The notes under the pieces are model-generated. The model saw nothing but the letters and a program-made list of their open reading frames with translations, ran no database searches and was not told the DNA's origin. Made by a program: the position numbers and the translations under genes. From positions 1,234,377-1,298,376 of the forward strand of contig NW_006921540.1 of NCBI RefSeq assembly GCF_000340215.1: a stretch of DNA of 64,000 nt. The letters run 5' to 3'. Position 1 is the stretch's first letter, and every line of letters begins with the position of its first letter. This stretch comes from Pseudocercospora fijiensis CIRAD86. Taxonomy: Eukaryota; Ascomycota; Dothideomycetes; Mycosphaerellales; Mycosphaerellaceae. Shown one piece after another: positions 57,110-64,000 of the stretch.

Positions 57110-58222
57110 CTACTTCTCTTTCGCAGACTTGCCCTTTGCTTCGCCTTCTCCCAAAGACCGGACGTAGACCTTGACAAGCTCTGGGTCAGGCTCATCTTCC
57201 ACTTTCGAATCCTCGAAGCCAGGTGAGACACCGATCGCCATCTTGCTTCCATCCGGACTGAAGTCCAATGATGCGACCGAAGAGCAAAGCTTTGGATACT
57301 GCCTGATTCGTCTTTTGGTGTTCGCATCCCACAGTGCGACAACACCGTCTCCACCGCCTGTTGCGAATGTGCCATGGATAGGGTGGAATGCAAGTGCATT
57401 GACGCAGTGGATGATATCCAAGGGTACCTCTTGATCCTGCTCATCCTTGGTAGTCGTCTTTTCGCGATGACACTTGAAAGCATACATCTTCTTGTTCGCT
57501 TCTTCGTCAAACCACTCCACACCCACTCTGCCTTCGATACTGGAGCACGCAAAACCAGTGCCGTCAGGCATGCAGGCTGATGCGCGCGTCTGGAACTTCA
57601 AGCTGCTCTCCCGCTCTTGCCAGGGCTTGACGTCAAGTGGTGCTTTCTCGTCGGCCACTGACGCATGGCCTGCTTGCTCGACCAGCTCTTTCAAGTGCTC
57701 CAGCGCATAGACATGTACCCTTCTGTCCACCATGGACACTACCGCCTTATCTGCACTGAGCGCAATCGCAAACGGTTTGGCGGCAAGTTTGACGGCCACG
57801 TACTGACCATTCTCCGGGTCGTGCACGTGCATTGTCTCGTCCCAACTGGTACTGATCACGAGATTGTGCTCTTTGGAGTGCACGACTTTGTTTGAAGGCT
57901 CGCCGTGTATGCTCAAGCGGCCGGCATCGATTGATATCATCGGGTCCTGGTCTTCGGGAGAATGGAGTTCGAACTGGTATCGCATCACTTCCTTGCCCAA
58001 GCCAACGGCATAGAACGTGTGGTCATCTGCGCCCCAGCACACGTCCAACGCCGGGCCATGGGTCGGTATGGTTTCCCATTTTGTATAGCTGCCGTCGTCG
58101 TTGTCTCCGTAGATACGAATGCTGCTGTCCCAAGCGCTGACTAGCAGTTTGTGTGAGTCTGGCGAGAAGCGCACGGCGGTAATGATATCCGTCGGCGGCT
58201 GTTCCACTTCCTGCACACTCAT
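57110..58222 (-). CDS. BUB3: Spindle-checkpoint WD40 protein Bub3 (370 aa)
   Basis: Intronless. A seven-bladed WD40 propeller is visible: ITAVRFSPDSHKLLVSAWDS at the start, ALDVCWG, NLVISTSWDETMHVHD, ASACMPDGTGFACSSIEGRV with the Bub3-typical VEWFDEE...YAFKCHR, and NALAFHPIHGTFATGGGDGV with ALWD. The tail is lysine-rich (EGEAKGKSAKEK). Bub3 binds phosphorylated MELT repeats of the Spc105/Knl1 kinetochore protein and brings Bub1 and Mad3 to signal unattached chromosomes. The length fits; the best alternative would be Rae1/Gle2, a close relative, but the CHR motif region and the length favour Bub3. It diverges from GPN2 across about 270 bp. Confidence 0.88.
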   Translation of the reverse strand: MSVQEVEQPPTDIITAVRFSPDSHKLLVSAWDSSIRIYGDNDDGSYTKWETIPTHGPALDVCWGADDHTFYAVGLGKEVMRYQFELHSPEDQDPMISIDAGRLSIHGEPSNKVVHSKEHNLVISTSWDETMHVHDPENGQYVAVKLAAKPFAIALSADKAVVSMVDRRVHVYALEHLKELVEQAGHASVADEKAPLDVKPWQERESSLKFQTRASACMPDGTGFACSSIEGRVGVEWFDEEANKKMYAFKCHREKTTTKDEQDQEVPLDIIHCVNALAFHPIHGTFATGGGDGVVALWDANTKRRIRQYPKLCSSVASLDFSPDGSKMAIGVSPGFEDSKVEDEPDPELVKVYVRSLGEGEAKGKSAKEK

Positions 58223-58494
58223 CGTGTCGAGTGTTGTGGCGTCGCTGTGGGAGAGATGTTATTCTTGTTATTGCCTTTGTTTACTCGAAGTCGAGTCGTC
58301 GTGCGAAAGCTCGCGCCAAGACTTTTGTCAAGTCGTCGCGCGCGTACAGTACCGTAAACTTTGTTCTAACACGAAGCGATGCGACATCGACGTCGCTCGT
58401 CCGCCTGGCCTCGTCTGGCCTCGCCTCGCCTCGCCTCACTTCATGCCTATATGCTGAACAACGTCGACCCAACTCGTCTTGGAAGCGAGCGACA
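58223..58494. promoter_or_regulatory. Shared divergent promoter of BUB3 and GPN2
   Basis: 272 bp separate two start codons pointing apart. It contains GGCCTCG/CCTCG repeats (about 58408-58438). No specific factor site is recognised. Confidence 0.5.
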
Positions 58495-59755
58495 ATGCGT
58501 ACAGTATTGGTCCCTATAGGTCCACCCGGTGCTGGAAAGTCAACGCTGTGTAACGGGCTACAGCAATTCATGCGAGCCGTGGCGCGACCATGTTCAGTCG
58601 GCAACCTGGATCCTGCAAATGACAACATCCCGTATGAAGTCGCAATGGATGTGCGAGAGCTCGTCAGTGTAGAAGAAGTGATGGAGAGGGAGGAGTTGGG
58701 TCCGAATGGCGGCGTGCTCTGGGCCATGGAAGAAGTTGAAGCCAACTTCGAATGGCTGGAGGAGCGGCTCGAGGATTGTGGTATGGCTGCTGTGCTCCGC
58801 TATCCCATACCATGCTGGAACCACATGCTGATGCAGGAGGGCAGAGGAGACGATCATTATCGATCCGCCTGGGCAGCCCGAGCTCACGACACACCACTCC
58901 GCTCTACCCAGCATCCTTCACAAAATCGAAAAGCTAGGCTACAGGGTATGCACATGTCTTGGTCTCTTCCCGACGCCGACGCCGCTGACTGACGTGCAGT
59001 AGATCGTCATGATTCAGCTTCTTGATTCGGCCGTTATGACCCGCCCGTCTCTCTACCTCAGCTCTCTTATCCTCTGCTTGCGCGGCATGCTGCACTTACC
59101 TTACCCAACAGTGAATGTTCTTACCAAAATCGACAACCTCAAGTCTGTCGGCGGTGCAGATCTGCCGTTCAACCTCGACTTCTACACAGAAGTGCAGGAT
59201 CTTCATCACCTACTCCCAGTCCTTTCGCGAGAGCAGGCGGCAAGCACAGGCGGCGCATCTGGCAAGTGGGACGCACTGAACGAAGCACTTATCGGCCTCA
59301 TCGAAGACCATGGTCTCATCGGCTTCGAAACGCTCGCTGTCGAAGATCGACAAAGCATGGCTGCGTTGCTTCGTGCTATCGATCGCGCAAGTGGATATGT
59401 CTTTGCTGGGGCTCGCGCGACAGATGAGTCAGGGCGGACCCTGAATGATGAAGCGAGTATTTGGGCCCAAGCCATGAACGAGAACTACGGCAAGATGGAA
59501 GTGCGAGATGTGCAAGAGCGATGGATTGAGAGGAAGGAAGAGTATGATGAGCTGGAGCGGAAGGCTTGGGAAGAGGAGGCTCGATTGGCTGGCGCCTTAC
59601 CCGAGCAGCCTGCTGCGGAGGTGAAGCGGACAGGAACTGGTCAGGATACGGAGATGGAAGGCGATGACGAGCTCATGGCTGAGCAAAGACGTTGGGAGGA
59701 GAATCGCGCCAAGCAAGGTGAATCAGAAGCTACGAAGGTGGTGAGAAAGCCATGA
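58495..59755 (+). CDS. GPN2: GPN-loop GTPase 2 (3 exons, 379 aa)
   Basis: Exons 58495-58780, 58845-58945 and 59003-59755 join in phase. Seen: P-loop GPPGAGKST (residues 9-17), NLDPAND, the family-defining Gly-Pro-Asn loop in EELGPNGGVLWAM, the DPPGQPEL switch rebuilt by splicing (EETIIIDPPGQPELTTHHS), a QLLDS box and the base-recognising TKID in VNVLTKIDNL. GPN GTPases act in the cytosol as assembly and nuclear-import factors for RNA polymerase II and related complexes; the sequence around the GPN loop and the C-terminal acidic coil fit Gpn2 rather than Npa3/Gpn1 or Gpn3. Intron 1 is supported because reading through loses the switch region. Confidence 0.85.
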
Positions 59756-60036
59756 TAGCGCTTTTGAAAGAGCTAGGATACTCGCCAAGGAGAATTGGTG
59801 TTATCTTGCGCGCCTCTTTTTGCGTCGCGGCTTCCCAGCCACTTGAACGACCACTGAGAGAGCCTCGGGATGCGCCTCTTGTGGGAAGACACGCTCTGGC
59901 CGTCAACACAGGCAATGCAACCAATGCCAGGCCCCAATTCCTATCAGATCGACGGAATAGGAGGCGTGACAAATACTCCGTACGACTGGTGGCTTATGCA
60001 CTTGAAAGTTGGGCGAAATCCGAACAGACACCGAAC

Positions 60037-60477
60037 TCAGCTTCCTTCCAGGCCATCAAGCTGCCTCACGCTTGTGATGACCCAACCGCCCTCGGCTAAT
60101 CTCCAGACCATCTTCACCACAGACGGCTTGATCACGCCACCAGGAGCGTTGTGAGTTTCCAGGTTGAGAAATGCTTCTGCGAACCCATTGCGATCATCAA
60201 CCATCACCATGTCATCAATGACATAGATCTTCCATCCCGGGTACTCCTCTGCCACTGAAGGCCACGCCTCTAGGACCTCGTGAATGGTCATGGCATGAGG
60301 CTTGCCCGCAAGAAGTTTCTCGATGTTGTGCCGTGCGACTGCAGTAGTGCACCACGGAATGCTGTGGGGAGAGAAATCGTGGCGATTTGTGGCACCTTCG
60401 GCATCACGAATCTACCATGGTTGGATTATTTCTTCGACGTCTTTGATGTTGTAGGACGGAATGTTGGAAGGTTGCAT
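60037..60477 (-). CDS. Small SnoaL-like protein, tentative two-exon model (128 aa)
   Basis: Exons 60477-60416 and 60361-60037 join in phase (GTAGAT donor, CCCACAG acceptor, 54-bp intron). The product begins MQPSNIPSYNIKDVEEIIQP and has helix-rich N and strand-rich C halves (YPGWKIYVIDDMVMVDDRNG, AEAFLNLETHNAPGGVIKPS, VVKMVWRLAEGGWVIT), resembling small NTF2/SnoaL-fold proteins. That fold match is by eye only. The second exon has strong coding character; the first is less certain. Overlapping short frames on the plus strand are not supported. Confidence 0.5.
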
Positions 60478-61162
60478 ATCCTCGATCAGTGTGACTGGAA
60501 GGACCCATCACTGCGCGGTACCGAGAGCCTTCGAAGGTTGGTCTGTATAGGGCCGACACTGGAGCGGACTTCACTCACTGTTTGCTTCCAATCATCATGA
60601 AATTCGTGCCTGTTTGATATTGTGCTGTGCCGCTGAGCTGCTCTGTCTAACAGGCTGGCTTCACCGTTCTGAGTAGGCTACGTGGCTGTCAATGCACGAG
60701 AAACACATCGTTATCGCACACAACGGTCTATGGAGATGAGCTCTCCAAATTAACCTGAGCCGAATCTATCAGCTTCGGCTCAAAGACTATTCGTCGTCTT
60801 CGAGCATCAACTCAATGAGCAAGCTTTCGACCAGAAAGGGATCCCCCAGCGACCGCTTACTTGTATTGGGACCAGCATCTTATAGGGCCAAATGGTCGAA
60901 TACTGAATGTCTCAACCATCGTGCGGTTATCTATAGCATTGCTAAACTCTACGGACCACCTCTTCGATACCATTCTTGCTGAACATGTGGCAGGTACTTC
61001 CTCAGTCTGTAAAACCACGAACTTTGCTCACGCCAAATTGGTCTCTGGAGGGCCAAGTATTGCAAAGAATATCACCTGCCAAGTAGTGAGAAGCAATCCA
61101 CTATTCAAAATCGCGAGGATGTCTCTTACCCGCACTTGGTCAAGCTGAGATCTCACCCGTCT
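60478..61162. other. Intergenic region, no supported gene
   Basis: Short frames only; no domain or repeat seen. Confidence 0.5.
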
Positions 61163-62018
61163 TCAAATAACGAGCCCATCTTCATCAAACTCGAACGACT
61201 CAAGTCCTTCCTCGCTTTCATCGGGTTCGTCTTCGAGGACCATTTCTTGAGCCGCCCTATTGATTCTCTGGCTAGATGAAGCAGGCATGACATAGTTATG
61301 CACCCTATTGTGCTCAGCATCGCTCCTAGACGGCTCGTTCTCGGGGAGCGCCGCTTGCGAGTGTCTCTGAAGCATACGCTCAATGCGACGTTCGCACTCC
61401 CAGGCCGGCACCTTCAGGCCATCCAGCTCGTCAGACACAATCTTGGCAGGACACTCCAAGCCCACTTTGCGGGACCTCTTCTGCATCAACAGGATCGACT
61501 CTGGCTTATGTCGTGCGTTGACATTGCCCTTTCCCCAACGCACGCCGTCGAGGAATGCGACTTTAAGAGCCTGGTCTTCTGCAGTACCAAATCGCGGCAT
61601 CGAAGTGGCAATCAGGAACTCGTCGGCAAGGCTCTGCCAAGCATGCTTCGCCCGCCAGTCTACCTTGAGATGCCAACCCTGAACAAAGTCGGCAACGATG
61701 TGTGAGATGTGCTCAACTCGTATAGGGGCTTTAGAAGTTAGTCCCATAAGCTGCACAACCCGTGCGATACCCCGTACCATGGTCTCATCGAGTGGGACCT
61801 CCTGCGCTTTCAAAGCTTTCTCTTTCGTAGCGATTGCCTTCCGTCCCCGGGTGTCCTTGGACAAAGTCTCCAAACGTAACAAACGGCCCACAGATGGAGA
61901 CAGATTGGGAAGGCGATAGAGATCCACAGCTTTGATCGTCTTGAGTACGGCCGCTTTCGGGATAATGCCATATACGAGAAACTCGACGGTTCCGCGATAC
62001 CGATGAGCGCCCCCTACT
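61163..62018 (-). pseudogene. Conserved fungal protein of unknown function, 5' end cut by a copia LTR
   Basis: An uninterrupted frame from the LTR border to the stop at 61163 (about 284 codons). It carries blocks such as YRGTVEFLVYGIIPKAA, LPNLSPSVGRLLRLETL, VQLMGLTSKAPIRVEHISHI, WRAKHAWQSLADEFLIATSM with PRFGTAEDQAL, and VRWGKGNVNARHKPESILLM, then a low-complexity acidic tail (EDEPDESEEGLESFEFDEDG). It resembles an uncharacterised family common in Dothideomycetes. There is no ATG ahead of the conserved part: the frame runs into the LTR at 62018/62019 and meets a TAA at about 62034. So the native start exon is missing or separated. The coding part itself is not RIP-mutated. Confidence 0.6.
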
Positions 62019-62146
62019 TGATGTAACTGATGTATTTAGGAAGAAGGACTAATCTATCTGGAAGTCCGAAGATGAAGTGCAGCAGTTGCAGCCTCAGGCA
62101 TTAGGCACGTGATGGACCCTGACACCTAGACACACACTCTAAGTCA
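62019..62146 (-). repeat. Putative copia LTR (128 bp)
   Basis: Read on the minus strand it starts TGACTTAG directly after a TAAGGGGG polypurine tract and ends ACATCA, giving short TGA...TCA termini. The retrotransposon interior lies upstream (higher coordinates). The partner LTR is outside the window, so the boundary at 62019 is a best estimate. CpA sites are largely intact, unlike the interior. Confidence 0.5.
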
Positions 62147-64000
62147 CCCCCTTAGCACGTGCATATCGCTATAGAATGAAGCAAACCAAACACAATAGCC
62201 ATTTAGTTAGCGAAGCAAACAGGGGTATTAGGTAAGCAGAAACAGGTGAACAAACTAGACTACTCTCAGGTCGAACAGACAAAGCAAACAAAGGCCCTCC
62301 TTAGTATTTAGTAGCTAGCTTTATAGCATTCTCAATAGCGGCCTTACAATCTACTAGGTTTAGTTGTTTAACAAAGCGGCCGTACTTGATCTTGTTAAGC
62401 GGCTTAGTAAAGCTATCGGCTATCTAATTATATATACTAACCTATTAGACTATAATAGAACTATTAGCAATCTTCTCTCGGATATAGTAGACTCGAGTAT
62501 CTATATGCTTCGTACGGCTATTAATGCTAGTCGACTTAGTAATAGCAATAGCGGACTAATTGTCCTCGTAGAGCGTAACTAGAAGAATATAGCCCTTATA
62601 GCTAATTTCCTTTAATAAACGAGCTAAGGTAACTGCTTCCTTAGCCCCTATAGTAAGTTAGATATACTTAGCTTTAGTTAACGATAGTGTAACAAGCGTC
62701 TAGCGACCGGACTTATACAATAGAGGTCCGCCTATAATAGTAAAGTAGAAGCTACCTATAGAGCGACGAGTAACTAGGTTATTAGCCTATAAGGCATTAC
62801 AGTATCTAGCAAAGTTAAGCTTATCGTTCTGTGTGCCTTAGAAGCGTATGCTACGACTAAGGGTACTAACTAGGTACTCAATTAGCTAAAGGAGTGCGGT
62901 ATAATGCTCTTTAGTAGGGTTGGAGATAAATCGTAACAATAGGCCTACAGTATAGCAAGCATTAGGTCGTGTAATTATAGCTAGCTAGAGGGCTTTACTA
63001 ACACCCTCCTAATATTAAGTCTTAAAGGCGGCACTAGCTATATAGCCTTTAGGTGTACGCTAAATCGATGTCTTAACGTATCGAGGCGCTATTAGAGTAG
63101 CTAGACCGATACGGCTACGCATACTATATTTCTTACTAAGCCTATTTAGATAGGCATCCTAAACGATATAGATAGTGCGCTAGTTGCGGTTACGGATAAT
63201 CCGCATACCGAGATAGTAGTGTAGGTTACTAAGTTCTCGTATATTGAATCGGTCCTTTAGCATCTAAGCAACGGCTTCTAGTACTAACAGGCTATAGGCG
63301 ATAATAATTATATTATCGACGTAGATAACGATAATCGAGCCGCTAACAACGTGTTTGAATACATATACGTTAGTTATTATTAGTATAAAGTCTAGGCTCT
63401 TTAAGTACTTCCGAAGCTCTTTATACTATAGCATTAATAACTGCTTTAGACTATACAGTGCCTTTAGTAATAGGCAAACTATGCCCTTGCTACTACGGTC
63501 CTTAAAGCCGTATAGCTATTCAACGTAGATCTTGTGCTTGTCGCCGATAAGAGCATTAAGGAAGGCAGTTAGGATGTTATACTACTTAGCCTCTAGGTCG
63601 TAATAAGCAATTAAGCTAAACAAGGCTCGAAGTGTATACGGCTTAGCAATAGCCGTATAGGTCTCGTTATAATCCTATCCTTCAACCTATATAAAGCTAC
63701 GGACGACTTAACGAGCCTTAAACCGACTTACCTTGCTATTAGCGTCGCGCTTAATAGTAAACACCTATCGGCTACGAACAACTTTGCGACCTTCTAGCAC
63801 CTCTAACCGAGATATATGCACCTATATATAGTTGTCGATTAGTAACTTGTATTTAGCCTTATAGGCCTCCTTCTATTGTAGCTAGTATAGCGACTGAGTC
63901 GCCTCCTTATAGCTCTTTAGAATAGGAATAGTGTCTCTATTAGACTGTTTAGCAACGTGGTAGGAAGCTATAAAGCCCTTCATATAGGCTATTAGCATAT
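62147..64000 (-). mobile_element. Ty1/copia retrotransposon relic, partial, RIP-degraded
   Basis: On the minus strand the RNase H end is clear near 62500-62570 (LYEDN.SAIAI ... SRTKHIDTRVYYIREK, matching the copia pattern LY.DNQSA...SRTKHID...F.R). Further upstream at 63312-63323 lies a YVDN box, the mutated YVDD reverse-transcriptase site, in a context SGSIIVIYVDNIIII. Stops are TAG/TAA. The polypurine tract is at 62147-62154. Integrase and gag lie beyond the window. From 62147 to about 62290 CpA is not depleted, while the interior beyond is. Confidence 0.8.

Noticed and set aside
1..64000. tRNA or rRNA genes
   Set aside because: I saw no cloverleaf with conserved A and B boxes and no rRNA-like stretch, though a covariance-model scan was not possible.

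Overview
The window looks like a chromosome segment of a filamentous ascomycete, most likely a Dothideomycete. Genes carry short GT-AG introns of about 45-110 bp with CTRAC/CTAAC-type branch points. The gene set is typical of such fungi: Cho2, Nbp35, Bub3, Gpn2, a heme-thiolate peroxygenase, a GH43 enzyme and a serine carboxypeptidase. The repeats are heavily damaged by a CpA-to-TpA process that matches RIP (repeat-induced point mutation). Two runs of N (3956-4305, 39462-39767) mark assembly gaps.

Layout. (1) 1-12330 is mutated repeat DNA. A Mutator-like (MULE) transposase relic is split by a single hAT-type element of about 9.9 kb (1158-11100), with 23-bp terminal inverted repeats and an exact 8-bp target-site duplication. 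The element holds a hAT transposase relic, a long unidentified gene, a 149-codon minus-strand frame and, unexpectedly, two separate histone H3-fold genes. Several introns and non-coding parts of this element carry GCCGGC hexamers. (2) 12.5-39.3 kb is ordinary gene-rich DNA: a fungal multi-span membrane protein, small unidentified proteins, a secreted peroxygenase, CHO2, an MFS transporter, a coiled-coil protein, NBP35, GH43 and a serine carboxypeptidase. Many penta- to heptanucleotide microsatellites lie in the 24-30 kb intergenic DNA. (3) 39.8-54.4 kb is a degenerate short-unit satellite. A 7.17-kb chromodomain Ty3/gypsy retrotransposon interrupts it, with 197-bp LTRs and a 5-bp target duplication. 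(4) 54.5-62.0 kb is gene DNA again: a 5'-damaged fungal transcription-factor gene, BUB3 and GPN2 diverging from one promoter, a small SnoaL-like protein, and a conserved fungal gene whose 5' end is cut by a Ty1/copia element. (5) 62.0-64.0 kb is that copia relic on the minus strand, running off the window.

The standout is the hAT-bounded element with two RIP-damaged histone H3 genes, one with a 109-residue basic tail and one with two introns and a C-terminal extension. I know of no described fungal hAT element carrying histone cargo. This could be a cargo-bearing transposon that acts on chromatin, or a host H3 gene that was captured. All domain calls come from reading translations by eye; no database search was possible.
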